A stretch of 64,000 bases of DNA from an uncultured Aquimarina sp. (GCF_947492405.1 NZ_CANLMP010000001.1:372001-436000); one strand, 5' to 3'. Shown: positions 1 through 8,368, counted from the stretch's first letter. Translations and numbers: made by a program. Notes: generated by a model from the sequence alone, not told the origin.

Positions 1-403
1 TATAATTTTATAGACAATAATGGTGTTAGAATTCTTAACTAAAATAGTTTGATATTAAGATTAAATTTCTAATCATTTAAGTGAAGTAACCTAAATCAAA
101 AGTGAAGTGTCTAAACTTAATATTGAATCCTTTTTTGTTATAAATTTTGTGATTTTTTCTAAGGATTTAAAATATTTAACAAAACAATAAATTCTGTTTA
201 AAGGGTAGCATAAGTAATTGTGACCAATTTTGAAATGAGCTTTAATTTATAAAATGGTATAATCGATGTAACTAATTCCTACTATTGGGATTAACCCTAT
301 CATAGGGGCGAGAATAAAAAGTATAATTTAATAACTAAACTAAATCATCCATTTTGTTCTTTTTTTTTGTTAAATTTAAAGACTAACCAACACCACGCAA
401 ATC
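1..403. other. Non-coding leader region upstream of nrfH
   Basis: No credible coding frame is seen on either strand. The stretch is very AT-rich and presumably carries the promoter and operator of the nrf operon. A short imperfect dyad with GGGATTAACCC followed by TATCATAGGGG lies near 285-306, and a long T-run near 357-369 precedes the gene. I could not identify a convincing FNR/Crp palindrome or a full TAnnTTTG promoter, so regulation is left open. Confidence 0.5.
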
Positions 404-1003
404 TTGGCAATAAAAGGCAAAATATTACCAGATAAAAAATCTCGTTGGCGTACTACTGCGGTTTTTCTCATAGCTGTTCTTATTGGATTAGGGCTATTTA
501 TGGCTAAAGAATCTGAGGTGGTATCGTATATGGGTGATAATCCACAAACCTGTGTTAATTGTCATGTAATGACACCAGTTTATAATAGCTGGATGCATAG
601 TTCACATCGTGAATGGGCTTCGTGTAATGATTGCCATGTTCCCCATGATAATATATTCAATAAATATTATTTTAAAGCTAAAGATGGCTTATATCATGCC
701 TCTATATTTACATTACGTGCAGAACCTGACGTGATTTTTATGCGGGAGGCATCTCAAGAAGTTGTTCAGAATAATTGTATTCGTTGCCATGTACAACAAG
801 TAACCCAAACTAAGTATGACGGTTGGATAGATGGGCACACATCTGATAGAACAGATAGGCAATGCTGGAGTTGCCATCGTGAAATCCCCCATGGACGTAG
901 CCATGGTATTTCTACCATAAAATATAATATAGCGCCTATACCTACGGATGAAGTAGAGGCTGTTATTCCAGAATGGTTACAAAAGGAAATTGAAGAAAAA
1001 TAA
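404..1003 (+). CDS. nrfH: Cytochrome c nitrite reductase small subunit NrfH (tetraheme quinol dehydrogenase)
   Basis: NrfH takes electrons from the menaquinol pool and passes them to NrfA at the periplasmic face of the inner membrane. The protein has one N-terminal anchor (about residues 17-35) and four heme c motifs: CVNCH at 50, CNDCH at 74, CIRCH at 125 and CWSCH at 154. A Met follows the first motif, as expected for the unusual heme 1 ligand of NrfH. The length (199 aa) fits the NapC/NirT family. The start codon is TTG; no in-frame ATG precedes the anchor. The gene ends 12 bp before nrfA and is surely co-transcribed with it. Confidence 0.95.
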   Translation: MAIKGKILPDKKSRWRTTAVFLIAVLIGLGLFMAKESEVVSYMGDNPQTCVNCHVMTPVYNSWMHSSHREWASCNDCHVPHDNIFNKYYFKAKDGLYHASIFTLRAEPDVIFMREASQEVVQNNCIRCHVQQVTQTKYDGWIDGHTSDRTDRQCWSCHREIPHGRSHGISTIKYNIAPIPTDEVEAVIPEWLQKEIEEK

Positions 1004-1015
1004 ATAGCTAGTATT

Positions 1016-2515
1016 ATGAAAAATAAGGTATTGTTCATTGTTACTATTATCGTAGTATTTTTATTGGGACTGCTTGCTTCCAGTATTATTAATAGAAAGT
1101 CTGAAGCAAAATATAAGTATGTACCTAAAGTGGATATTAGTGAAAATGAACCTCGAAATGCAGTTTGGGGCGAAAACTTTCAAAAGGAATATCAATCTTT
1201 TATTCAAACGGCAGATACCAGTTTTTCCACTTATCAAGGAGGTTCTGCCATGCGCGATATGCTTGAAGAAGATCCACGTTTAGTAGTACTATTTGCTGGA
1301 TATGGTTTCTCTAAAGATTATAATCAAGGACGCGGACATTCATACGCTATCGAAGATATTCATAATACTCTAAGAACCGGAGGTCCAAAAGGAAAAGGTG
1401 ATGGGCCAATGCCAGCTACTTGTTGGACCTGTAAAAGTCCATATGTACCGAGATTGATGAATGAGATAGGAATTGAAGAGTTTTATAAAGGAAAATGGGC
1501 TGATAAAGGAGCAGAAATTGTAAATTCTATCGGCTGTGCAGATTGTCATGATCCTAAAAGTATGAAACTTCGCATTACACGTCCTGCACTGGTAGAAGCT
1601 TTTGATGCTATGGGTAAAGATATTAATAATGCTACTCATCAAGAAATGCGATCGTTGGTATGTGCACAATGCCATGTAGAATACTATTTCAATAAAAATT
1701 TACCGGGAAAAGAAGGAACTCCATATCTAGTTTTTCCATGGAAAAATGGAATGGCTGTAGAGGATATGGAAAAATATTATGATGACCTTGAATTTAAAGA
1801 TTGGACTCATAAAATTAGTAAAACCCCAATGTTAAAAGCACAACATCCTGGTTATGAAACTTATGTAACAGGTGTACACGCTGATCGTGGAGTATCCTGT
1901 GCAGATTGCCATATGCCTTATAAAAGTGAAGGAGGGCAAAAATTTACAGATCATCACATACAATCTCCGTTAAATAATATAGCGAATGCCTGCCAGGTAT
2001 GCCATAGAGAGGAAGGAAGTAAATTAATGGCTAATGTATTTGAACGTCAACAAAAGTCTACAGAAAACCGCTTAAAATTAGAAGATTTACTAGTTAAAGC
2101 TCATATCGAAGCTAAAAAAGCATGGGATCTTGGAGCTACTGAAGAACAAATGGCCGCTGTTTTAACAGACATCCGTCACGCACAATGGCGTTGGGATTAC
2201 GCTGCTGCTTCTCATGGTGCTTCTTTTCATTCTCCAGTAGAAACCGCTAGAGTCATAGGTGGTGGGTTAAATATTGCGCAAGAAGCTAGAGTGAAATTAG
2301 CCCGTTTATTAGCCGATTTAGGACATAATAAGCCTGTAGAAATGCCAGATATATCTTCTAAGGAAAAAGCGCAGGCTTATGTGGGGCTCGATATAGAAAA
2401 GTTAGAAGCAGAAAAAGAGGAATTCAAAAAAACACTGCTGCCAAAGTGGTTAGAAGAAGCAAAAGCCAGAGAAGCAAAACTGGATGTAAAAACTGTTTCT
2501 ATGCAAGAAGAATAA
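1016..2515 (+). CDS. nrfA: Ammonia-forming cytochrome c nitrite reductase NrfA
   Basis: This is the pentaheme catalytic subunit that reduces nitrite to ammonium with six electrons in the periplasm. An N-terminal signal/anchor spans about residues 4-24. The diagnostic catalytic heme motif CWTCK (136-140) has Lys in place of the usual His, and four normal CxxCH motifs follow (CADCH 174, CAQCH 216, then CADCH and CQVCH). The length of 499 aa is normal for the family. It sits between nrfH and ccsBA, so the operon carries both the enzyme and a maturation system for c-type hemes. The product supports dissimilatory nitrate/nitrite reduction to ammonium, probably under oxygen limitation. Confidence 0.97.
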   Translation: MKNKVLFIVTIIVVFLLGLLASSIINRKSEAKYKYVPKVDISENEPRNAVWGENFQKEYQSFIQTADTSFSTYQGGSAMRDMLEEDPRLVVLFAGYGFSKDYNQGRGHSYAIEDIHNTLRTGGPKGKGDGPMPATCWTCKSPYVPRLMNEIGIEEFYKGKWADKGAEIVNSIGCADCHDPKSMKLRITRPALVEAFDAMGKDINNATHQEMRSLVCAQCHVEYYFNKNLPGKEGTPYLVFPWKNGMAVEDMEKYYDDLEFKDWTHKISKTPMLKAQHPGYETYVTGVHADRGVSCADCHMPYKSEGGQKFTDHHIQSPLNNIANACQVCHREEGSKLMANVFERQQKSTENRLKLEDLLVKAHIEAKKAWDLGATEEQMAAVLTDIRHAQWRWDYAAASHGASFHSPVETARVIGGGLNIAQEARVKLARLLADLGHNKPVEMPDISSKEKAQAYVGLDIEKLEAEKEEFKKTLLPKWLEEAKAREAKLDVKTVSMQEE

Positions 2516-2543
2516 AACAATCAAATATATCCTTTTTATAAAC

Positions 2544-2590
2544 AAGATATCCTCAGTAGTAAGCCTAATGAGGTTATCTTTCTTTTTTTA
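2544..2590 (+). terminator. Hairpin between nrfA and ccsBA (terminator or attenuator)
   Basis: AAGATATCCTCA and TGAGGTTATCTT can pair as a 12-bp stem with one mismatch around a 13-nt loop, and a run of seven T follows. It lies in the 86-bp gap between nrfA and ccsBA on the same strand. It probably reduces read-through so that the maturation gene is expressed below nrfHA. Whether termination is complete cannot be seen. Confidence 0.7.
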
Positions 2591-2601
2591 AACAACACAT
2601 A

Positions 2602-5600
2602 ATGCACAAATTATATCGTTTTTTTTCCTCACCTATTTTGGCTGTTCTATTATTATTGCTTTTTGCAATCGCAATGGCTACTGCTACTTTTGTAGAAAAT
2701 GATTTCGGTACCGCTACCGCATGGAAAATCATTTACGATGCTTGGTGGTTTGAACTTGTTATGATAGGGCTTGGTATCTGTTTCGGTACTAATATTTATA
2801 AATACAAACTGTGGAGAAAAGAGAAGTGGCCAATTCTTTTGTTTCATGTAGCATTTATCGTTATTTTAATAGGTGCCGGAATAACGCGACATTCTTCTTA
2901 TAGCGGTATTATGCGTATTAGAGAAGGAAACGCTTCAAACATTATAATTTCAGATCAGAATTATCTGCAAGCACACATTTCTGACGGAAACAATACAAAA
3001 GTAATTCGAAAACAATTGAGTTTCTCTCCAATCAGTGATAATGATTTTACGATAGAAACAGATTTTGATGATATACCAATACGCATTTCTCATAGTAAAT
3101 TTGTTGCAGACGCTGTACCCGAAATAGTAGATGATGTTGAAGGTGGAAAAGCACTCTTGCAATTAGTTGTATCGTCTGGAAACGGAAGGCAAACGGTATT
3201 TTTGGAAAAAGGTGAAGTAGAGAGTATTGGAAAACACCATCATAGAGTTGGATATAATGCCAAAGAAGAAGGAATTATCAATATAATAGAGAAAGATGGT
3301 GATTTTAGTGTGCTATCACCACGAGATCTTGATTTCTTTATGATGGCCTCTCAAACTGCCGGGAAAATTAAGAAAGATAGTCTACAGCGGTTAACTTTAC
3401 GTACATTATATCGCGATGGTGATGCTTCTTTTGTACCACTGTCTTTTCATCCTAGCGCCACTATAGAACTAGTTAGTGAATCCGAAAAACCTAAGGATAA
3501 TGATAGGGGCAAAGATGATGCACTCATTGTAAATGTTCAGGTCAATGATCAGATAGAAGAATCCTCATTATTATATCGAGAAGGTTTTTTACCTACAACA
3601 CATCAACTCGAATTAAATGGATTAACGATCCAGCTTTCTTATGGGGCACAAGCACAAGAGGTGCCTTTTTCGTTATATCTTAATGATTTTCAATTAGAAC
3701 GCTACCCTGGTTCTACAAGCCCTTCTGCATATGCGAGTGAAGTAACTATTATTGATAATAAAAAAGAGACACCATATCGAATCTTTATGAACAATGTGTT
3801 AGATTATCAAGGCTATCGATTTTTTCAGGCAAGCTATGATACCGATGAATTAGGAACCGTACTTTCTGTTAGTCATGATGCCGCAGGAACCTGGATTACT
3901 TATCTAGGATATTTCCTAATGGGATTAGGGATGTTTTTTACATTATTTGGAAAAAACTCAAGATTTCGATTGATCAATCAAAAATTAGAAAAATTAAAAC
4001 AAAGTCAAATTGTTCCATTATTACTTTTTTTATTTATATCTACTTTCTGCAACGGAAATGTAACTGAGCCGACTAAAGAACAACAACTGGTAGCAGAACA
4101 ACAGATTGATGTATATCACGCCGAACTCTTTGGTCGATTGATGGTACAAGATCTAGATGGACGAATCAAACCTATAAATACGCTTGCTTCTGAGTTTTTG
4201 AGAAAGATATCTAGAAAACCTTATTTCAAATATTCAAACAATGGATCAAACATACGCTTAGATGCTAACCAAGCATTTTTAGCGATGCATGTAAATCCAA
4301 ATGCATGGCAACAAATCCCTTTGATTAAGATAGATCAAAAAAAAGGAGGAGTATTATTTAAGTCTTTAGTACTAAGTGAAGACGGTCTGGTTCCATTCAA
4401 TGCCCTGTTAGACGAAAAAGGAGCTTATATCTTGAGTGAAGCAATTGAAAAAGCGAATCTCAAGAAACCGGCAGAACGCAATGAATTTGACAAAGAAGTA
4501 ATAAAAGTAGATGAACGTTTCAATATATTGTACAATGTTTTTAGTGGAAATTATTTAAAGGTTTTTCCTAATAGTAATGACAAGAATAACACTTGGTATA
4601 GTTATACCTATCATTTTAGGGATTTCCCAGCTGAAGACGGCAAGTTTGTGCAATCCATTGTTCCTTCTTATTTTCAGGATGTGATTTCAAAGAATTGGGA
4701 TGCAGCTACAGAGAAGCTTTCATATATAAAGACTTATCAAAATGTACTGGGTGCAGCTATTATACCAAATGATGAAAGAGTCGCTGCAGAGTTATGGTAT
4801 AACGAGTTGAATCTCAATTTTTGGTTGTTTCAGGTATTTTTTACTTTGGGTTTTATATTATTAGTAATCGCAATCACCAAAATTTTTATTCAAAAAAAAT
4901 CCATTGAATTGCTATGGAACATATTGATAATCTTATCGCTAATTTGTTTTTTGATGTTCACAGGAAACATATTATTAAGATGGTATGTGGCGCAGCACGC
5001 ACCCTGGAGTAATGGGTATGAGATGTTGGTTTTTGTAGCCTGGGTATTGATGCTTTGCGGGTTACTGACTTTTAGAAAATCAGATTTTGCATTGCCATTA
5101 GCTACTTTGTTTTCAGGTGCATTATTATTTGTAAGTTATCTAGATTGGCTAAACCCTGAGATCACTAATCTTATGCCTGTCCTTAAATCTTCTTTTTGGT
5201 TAAAAGTACATGTAGCAACTATTATTAGCAGTTATGCGCCATTGGCTTTATCGGCTATTTTGGGTCTAATGGCGCTTATTTTAATGATTATCAAAACAGA
5301 TAAAACAAAGGCTCCTATTGATATACGTGTTAAAGAACTTACATATATTAATGAAATATCTATGACCATTGGTTTGTTTATATTGGCAGTAGGAACATTT
5401 TTAGGCGGCGTTTGGGCTAATGAGTCCTGGGGGCGTTATTGGGCGTGGGATCCTAAAGAAACCTGGGCATTGATAAGTATTATCGTATATGCAGTGGTGT
5501 TACATCTACGATTCATTCCAAAGTTGCAAGACCGATACGTATTGAATGTTGCCAGTACATTTGCTTTTTGGTCGATTATTATGACTTCTTTTGGAGTAAA

Positions 5601-5745
5601 TTATTATTTATCAGGGCTTCATAGTTATGCAGCAGGAGATCCAATACCTATTCCTACTTTTGTTTATGTAGTAGCATTATTGATGATACTTATTGCAATA
5701 ACAGCGTATTTCAGGAATAAAAAAGGAAGCTATAAGCAAGCTTAG
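2602..5745 (+). CDS. ccsBA: Fused cytochrome c biogenesis protein CcsBA (ResB-ResC)
   Basis: This is a system II cytochrome c synthase that exports heme and attaches it to apocytochromes in the periplasm. The N-terminal third is ResB-like, with membrane segments near residues 10-30, 45-65 and 78-98, a large periplasmic part, and a further segment near 435-455. The C-terminal part is the multi-spanning ResC/CcsA unit with the heme-binding Trp-rich signature WGRYWAWDPKETWALIS. At 1047 aa it has the fused architecture common in Bacteroidetes. Its place behind nrfHA indicates a role in maturing these multiheme proteins, including perhaps the CxxCK site of NrfA, which often needs a dedicated synthase; that specialisation is inference. 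Confidence 0.93.
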   Translation: MHKLYRFFSSPILAVLLLLLFAIAMATATFVENDFGTATAWKIIYDAWWFELVMIGLGICFGTNIYKYKLWRKEKWPILLFHVAFIVILIGAGITRHSSYSGIMRIREGNASNIIISDQNYLQAHISDGNNTKVIRKQLSFSPISDNDFTIETDFDDIPIRISHSKFVADAVPEIVDDVEGGKALLQLVVSSGNGRQTVFLEKGEVESIGKHHHRVGYNAKEEGIINIIEKDGDFSVLSPRDLDFFMMASQTAGKIKKDSLQRLTLRTLYRDGDASFVPLSFHPSATIELVSESEKPKDNDRGKDDALIVNVQVNDQIEESSLLYREGFLPTTHQLELNGLTIQLSYGAQAQEVPFSLYLNDFQLERYPGSTSPSAYASEVTIIDNKKETPYRIFMNNVLDYQGYRFFQASYDTDELGTVLSVSHDAAGTWITYLGYFLMGLGMFFTLFGKNSRFRLINQKLEKLKQSQIVPLLLFLFISTFCNGNVTEPTKEQQLVAEQQIDVYHAELFGRLMVQDLDGRIKPINTLASEFLRKISRKPYFKYSNNGSNIRLDANQAFLAMHVNPNAWQQIPLIKIDQKKGGVLFKSLVLSEDGLVPFNALLDEKGAYILSEAIEKANLKKPAERNEFDKEVIKVDERFNILYNVFSGNYLKVFPNSNDKNNTWYSYTYHFRDFPAEDGKFVQSIVPSYFQDVISKNWDAATEKLSYIKTYQNVLGAAIIPNDERVAAELWYNELNLNFWLFQVFFTLGFILLVIAITKIFIQKKSIELLWNILIILSLICFLMFTGNILLRWYVAQHAPWSNGYEMLVFVAWVLMLCGLLTFRKSDFALPLATLFSGALLFVSYLDWLNPEITNLMPVLKSSFWLKVHVATIISSYAPLALSAILGLMALILMIIKTDKTKAPIDIRVKELTYINEISMTIGLFILAVGTFLGGVWANESWGRYWAWDPKETWALISIIVYAVVLHLRFIPKLQDRYVLNVASTFAFWSIIMTSFGVNYYLSGLHSYAAGDPIPIPTFVYVVALLMILIAITAYFRNKKGSYKQA

Positions 5746-5776
5746 TTGTACTGCAATAAAGAACTAATCATTAAAA

Positions 5777-6040
5777 TTATAAATCCACCCATTTCTTGAA
5801 TCCAGTAACTTTTGCTGTGCTTACTACAATACGTTCTTTTGAAACTGGACTTATATTGACAATCAGTTTACCATTGAAGTATTGTTTAATAGTTGAAATA
5901 GCACTTTTTTGAATTATAATTTGTTTATTTACCCGGTTAAAAACTTCGGGGTCTATATCGTTGATTTTCTGGGTGAAGCTTCTAAAAAGGAAAGTGAAAC
6001 GGATTAATTTAGTTATGAAGTATATTAAACGGATATGCCA
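5777..6040 (-). pseudogene. Remnant of a LytTR-type response regulator (C-terminal DNA-binding domain)
   Basis: Reading the minus strand gives an open stretch of about 85 codons that ends at a TAA and has no usable start. It includes the segments DIDPEVFNRVNKQIIIQKSA and, at the end, VVSTAKVTGFKKWVDL. This matches the end of LytTR domains, in which a FxRxHRSxIVN-type strand is followed by SRxxxxxFKxWL. The upstream receiver and the start of the DNA-binding domain are missing; an in-frame TGA lies just upstream. The key His of the usual FxRxH motif is replaced (NRVNKQ). I read it as a truncated, decayed gene, part of the degenerate stretch between ccsBA and the tRNA. Confidence 0.6.
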
Positions 6041-6188
6041 AAAAATCTTTCATATAAAAACAAAAAAACTGAAAAGGGGGTGGGGAAGAATTACTGTATA
6101 GAGAGGTTTGATCAGGTTTGTGAGAAACAACTTTAGATTTGGAGACTCCTATTTATTAGTTCTACTTGTATCGACTAAGACTTTTGTG

Positions 6189-6627
6189 CTAGCAATTAGC
6201 TTTTTGCCAGGCGATGTAGGATTCAATATTGTGTTCCAAGCTAATTTTATCTGGGTTTATCAACCCATGAGTAATCCCAGTATCTTTTAGGCTATACCAT
6301 TGTATGTTATTGGATAGCTTGCTAACTGACTTATCTTAGAAAAAGTATCGCTTATTTTTTGTTGTTCAATGAGTTCATTGTTAGGTCTAATTTTTTTCTA
6401 AAAATATATTCGTTATTAAAATCCATTAGAACTAAATTGGATGCTTCTTTATCTAATAAAATCGATTAATATTCCTAACATAGGATTTGTACGTTTTATA
6501 GATGTCTTTACTTTCTCTACCTTTTTTTATTGCTTTTTCCATTTTTGAAAGGTGTTCGTTCATTACACTGGTGAGTTTGTAAAAGTTTTTACTTGTGCTA
6601 ATTTGCTTTAATAAAAAACCACCCTTT
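6189..6627 (-). pseudogene. Degenerate tyrosine recombinase (integrase) gene
   Basis: Three minus-strand reading-frame pieces join into one decayed phage-type integrase. The first (about 6455-6627) reads KMEKAIKKGRESKDIYKTYK and continues into SYVRNINRF, a SAM-like core-binding domain. The next frame continues with LLDKEASNLVLMDFNNEYIF. A third ends with SDTFSKI and, after another shift, WYSLKDTGIT, a hallmark of Bacteroidetes tyrosine recombinases just before the HxxR box. At least two frameshifts, an internal stop and loss of the region with the first catalytic Arg make it inactive. Its position beside a tRNA gene and a repeat array points to a former integrative element. Confidence 0.6.
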
Positions 6628-6635
6628 GTGGGTGG
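6613..6635 (-). terminator. Rho-independent terminator (minus strand)
   Basis: On the minus strand CCACCC, a five-base loop and GGGTGG are followed by TTTTTT. No intact minus-strand gene lies upstream, so it may be a leftover of a lost gene of the decayed island. The short T/A tract on the plus strand is weaker. Confidence 0.55.
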
Positions 6636-6698
6636 GAAAATAATGACTCTTTTAAGCTAATATTGTTTAGAAATGATTGTTAATTTTTTATTTTAATT

Positions 6699-6905
6699 AT
6701 GGAAACAAGAAAATTTATAGTATTACTAATGGTTGTAGTTTTCGGAACATCGATGATTAGTTGTGAATCAACAAGTATTAATGAAGAGATGGTGGAGTTG
6801 GAGAACCTAGAAACTCAGATAGAAGGGAAAAACAACATTAAAGAATCAAAAAGTCAAAATAAGTCGAGTTTGCAGAAAGTTGTGGATGTAAGAGGTATGG
6901 GATAA
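6699..6905 (+). CDS. Small putative lipoprotein
   Basis: This is a 68-aa protein with an N-terminal hydrophobic signal (residues 5-20) ending in MISC with Cys22, a plausible lipobox. The mature part is short, charged and rich in Ser, Glu and Lys, with a predicted helical stretch near residues 28-45. I recognise no family. It stands alone between the integrase remnant and the GIY-YIG array and is followed by a clear terminator, which supports it being a transcribed unit. The ATG is preceded by AT-rich DNA without a Shine-Dalgarno site. Confidence 0.55.
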   Translation: METRKFIVLLMVVVFGTSMISCESTSINEEMVELENLETQIEGKNNIKESKSQNKSSLQKVVDVRGMG

Positions 6906-6930
6906 AATCTTTTATGTTTTAGGCTAACTT

Positions 6931-6961
6931 AAAAAATCGAGATAAAGTCTCGATTTTTTTA
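6931..6961 (+). terminator. Terminator after the small lipoprotein gene
   Basis: A perfect 12-bp stem (AAAAAATCGAGA / TCTCGATTTTTT) with a 5-nt loop is followed by T. It can also act on the minus strand, where the distal GIY-YIG gene ends at 6963, so it is probably bidirectional. Confidence 0.85.
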
Positions 6962-6962
6962 T

Positions 6963-7232
6963 TTATAGGATTATGGTAAAAACCTTTGACATGAATTTAA
7001 TACTGTAATCTCTTCCTCTACCAGATTTTAAGAACTTTTCTCTAACCAATGCTTCTTTTTTTGAGTTAAAAAACTCTAGGTAGACCACTTTCCACGGTCT
7101 ATATCGTATTGTAAACCCTTTCGTGGCTAATTGATTATGAGATCTGAAACGACTTATTAAATCAGAAGTGTATCCCGTATAACTTTTGTCATACTTTTCA
7201 GAATATAATATGTAGACTACAAATTCTTCCAT
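6963..7232 (-). CDS. GIY-YIG nuclease family protein, distal divergent copy (copy 1 of 4)
   Basis: This is a single-domain GIY-YIG protein. VYILYSEKYDKSYTG supplies the two Tyr-containing strands (VYI and YTG), ISRFRSHN the catalytic Arg, and KKEALVREKF the metal-binding Glu region. Residues 1-74 are almost identical to the three upstream copies. The C-terminus then diverges abruptly (DYSIKFMSKV in place of EWIKDKLIK), so the 370-bp repeat ends inside this gene and the last codons come from unique flanking DNA. The cellular role of such stand-alone GIY-YIG proteins is not known; endonuclease activity is expected from the family. Confidence 0.8.
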   Translation of the reverse strand: MEEFVVYILYSEKYDKSYTGYTSDLISRFRSHNQLATKGFTIRYRPWKVVYLEFFNSKKEALVREKFLKSGRGRDYSIKFMSKVFTIIL

Positions 7233-7278
7233 AAAACCAAAAAAGCCCTTTAAAAATAAGGGCTTTTGCGAATTAGTG

Positions 7279-7326
7279 TAGCGAGAGGGGGTACGACCTC
7301 CGTCCGCCTCAGGCGGATATGAATCC
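7279..7326 (-). other. tRNA-Met 3'-half remnant, junction between copies 1 and 2
   Basis: On the minus strand GGATTCATA (anticodon loop of tRNA-Met) is followed by the palindrome CCGCCTGAGGCGG, then GAGGTCGTACCCCC and TCTCGCTA, the acceptor 3' strand. GAGGTCG still matches the variable loop of the intact tRNA, so this is the least altered of the three junction copies at that point. The 5' half of a tRNA is absent. Confidence 0.75.
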
Positions 7327-7331
7327 TTCTG

Positions 7332-7583
7332 TTATTTGATCAATTTATCTTTAACCCATTCTCTTCCTTTGCCAGATTTTAAGAATTTTTCTCTGACTAA
7401 AGCTTCTTTTTTTGAGTTGAAAAACTCTAGGTAGACTACTTTCCACGGTCTATATCGTATTGTAAATCCTTTCGTGGCTAATTGATTGTGAGATCTGAAA
7501 CGACTTATTAAATCAGAAGTGTATCCCGTATAACTTTTGTCATACTTTTCAGAATATAATATGTAGACTACAAATTCTTCCAT
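7332..7583 (-). CDS. GIY-YIG nuclease family protein (copy 2 of 4)
   Basis: This 83-aa single-domain protein has the same GIY-YIG motif set as its neighbours (VYI, YTG, RFRSHN and the Glu-containing helix) and ends in EWVKDKLIK. It differs from copies 3 and 4 by D for N in SEKYDKSY and by V for I near the end. The ATG follows a hairpin and a short T-rich leader that are repeated in every unit. No other domain or export signal is present. It is probably transcribed, if at all, by read-through from the tRNA promoter at 8442, because no separate promoter is visible in the leader. Confidence 0.85.
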   Translation of the reverse strand: MEEFVVYILYSEKYDKSYTGYTSDLISRFRSHNQLATKGFTIRYRPWKVVYLEFFNSKKEALVREKFLKSGKGREWVKDKLIK

Positions 7584-7627
7584 AAAACCAAAAAAAACCT
7601 GAAATTCAGGGGTTTATCGAATTAGTG

Positions 7628-7696
7628 TAGCGAGAGGGGGGCACGCCTGTACGCCTATGGCGTAATCCTCCGTCCGCCTCAGGCGGATATGAATCC
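7628..7696 (-). other. tRNA-Met 3'-half remnant with two palindromes, junction between copies 2 and 3
   Basis: GGATTCATA, the palindrome CCGCCTGAGGCGG, the hairpin TACGCCATAGGCGTA and GTGCCCCCCTCTCGCTA lie in order on the minus strand. The two ends match the intact tRNA from the anticodon loop and from the T-arm to the acceptor; the middle has been replaced by the palindromes. Confidence 0.75.
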
Positions 7697-7701
7697 TTCT
7701 G

Positions 7702-7953
7702 TTATTTGATCAATTTATCTTTAATCCATTCTCTTCCTTTGCCAGATTTTAAGAATTTTTCTCTGACTAAAGCTTCTTTTTTTGAGTTGAAAAACTCTAG
7801 GTAGACTACTTTCCACGGTCTATATCGTATTGTAAATCCTTTCGTGGCTAATTGATTGTGAGATCTGAAACGACTTATTAAATCAGAAGTGTATCCCGTA
7901 TAACTTTTGTTATACTTTTCAGAATATAATATGTAGACTACAAATTCTTCCAT
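7702..7953 (-). CDS. GIY-YIG nuclease family protein (copy 3 of 4)
   Basis: This copy is identical in protein sequence to copy 4 (83 aa, ending EWIKDKLIK) and carries all expected GIY-YIG motif residues. The reading frame is intact and most base differences between copies are silent or few, which argues for purifying selection or very recent copying. It is a stand-alone GIY-YIG domain with no specificity domain such as the DNA-binding modules of group I intron homing enzymes. Confidence 0.85.
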   Translation of the reverse strand: MEEFVVYILYSEKYNKSYTGYTSDLISRFRSHNQLATKGFTIRYRPWKVVYLEFFNSKKEALVREKFLKSGKGREWIKDKLIK

Positions 7954-7997
7954 AAAACCAAAAAAAACCTGAAATTCAGGGGTTTATCGAATTAGTG

Positions 7998-8066
7998 TAG
8001 CGAGAGGGGGGCACGCCTGTACGCCTATGGCGTAATCCTCCGTCCGCCTCAGGCGGATATGAATCC
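7998..8066 (-). other. tRNA-Met 3'-half remnant with two palindromes, junction between copies 3 and 4
   Basis: It is the same sequence as the previous junction, 370 bp away: anticodon-loop match, CCGCCTGAGGCGG, TACGCCATAGGCGTA, then the T-arm and acceptor 3' match. It cannot fold as a tRNA because the D-arm half is missing. Confidence 0.75.
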
Positions 8067-8071
8067 TTCTG

Positions 8072-8323
8072 TTATTTGATCAATTTATCTTTAATCCATT
8101 CTCTTCCTTTGCCAGATTTTAAGAACTTTTCTCTGACTAAAGCTTCTTTTTTTGAGTTGAAAAACTCTAGGTAGACTACTTTCCACGGTCTATATCGTAT
8201 TGTAAACCCTTTCGTGGCTAATTGATTGTGAGATCTGAAACGACTTATTAAGTCAGAAGTGTATCCCGTATAACTTTTGTTATACTTTTCAGAATATAAT
8301 ATGTAGACTACAAATTCTTCCAT
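8072..8323 (-). CDS. GIY-YIG nuclease family protein, tRNA-proximal copy (copy 4 of 4)
   Basis: This 83-aa GIY-YIG domain protein starts 46 bp after the tRNA-Met 3' end on the same strand. VYI and YTG strands, RFRSHN and the ALVREKFLKSG helix are all present. The 46-bp leader contains a palindromic hairpin (CCCCTGAATTTCAGGGG then a T-run) that looks like the tRNA's own terminator, so this gene would need read-through. As the copy directly behind the intact tRNA it may be the parent of the array. Confidence 0.85.
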   Translation of the reverse strand: MEEFVVYILYSEKYNKSYTGYTSDLISRFRSHNQLATKGFTIRYRPWKVVYLEFFNSKKEALVREKFLKSGKGREWIKDKLIK

Positions 8324-8330
8324 AAAACCA

Positions 8331-8356
8331 AAAAAACCCCTGAAATTCAGGGGTTT
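8331..8356 (-). terminator. Terminator of tRNA-Met, inside the leader of the GIY-YIG gene
   Basis: On the minus strand AAACCCCTGAA, one base, and TTCAGGGGTTT form a strong palindrome followed by TTTT. It is in the right place to end the tRNA transcript. The copies of this hairpin in units 2 and 3 have lost two C residues of the first arm, which weakens the stem. Confidence 0.75.
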
Positions 8357-8368
8357 ATCGAATTAGTG

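Larger units (their letters stand above)
7016..8368 (-). repeat. Tandem array of a 370-bp unit: GIY-YIG gene plus degenerate tRNA 3' half
   Basis: The four GIY-YIG start codons lie at 8323, 7953, 7583 and 7232 on the minus strand, which gives spacings of 370, 370 and 351 bp. Each unit contains, in minus-strand order, a tRNA-like 3' end (GTGCCCCCCTCTCGCTAC in the three upstream junctions), a hairpin (CCTGAATTTCAGG core), the nuclease gene, and GGATTCATA, which matches the anticodon loop of the adjacent tRNA-Met. Units 2-4 differ by only a few bases, which indicates recent duplication or gene conversion. The distal unit lacks a 19-bp palindromic insertion and has a different hairpin. Confidence 0.92.

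Noticed and set aside
285..310. GGGATTAACCC-type dyad upstream of nrfH as an FNR or NnrR operator
   Set aside because: It does not match TTGAT-N4-ATCAA or another known nitrite- or oxygen-responsive site closely enough.
6108..6290. Plus-strand frame of 60 codons
   Set aside because: It has no family resemblance, and the opposite strand reads as the C-terminal part of a decayed integrase, so this frame is its shadow.
7279..8066. Junction sequences considered as further tRNA genes
   Set aside because: They lack the whole 5' half (acceptor 5' strand and D-arm), and the middle is replaced by palindromes, so no cloverleaf can form.
6963..8323. Regular repeats considered as a CRISPR array
   Set aside because: The unit is 370 bp and contains an open reading frame with GIY-YIG motifs; there are no short direct repeats with unique spacers.
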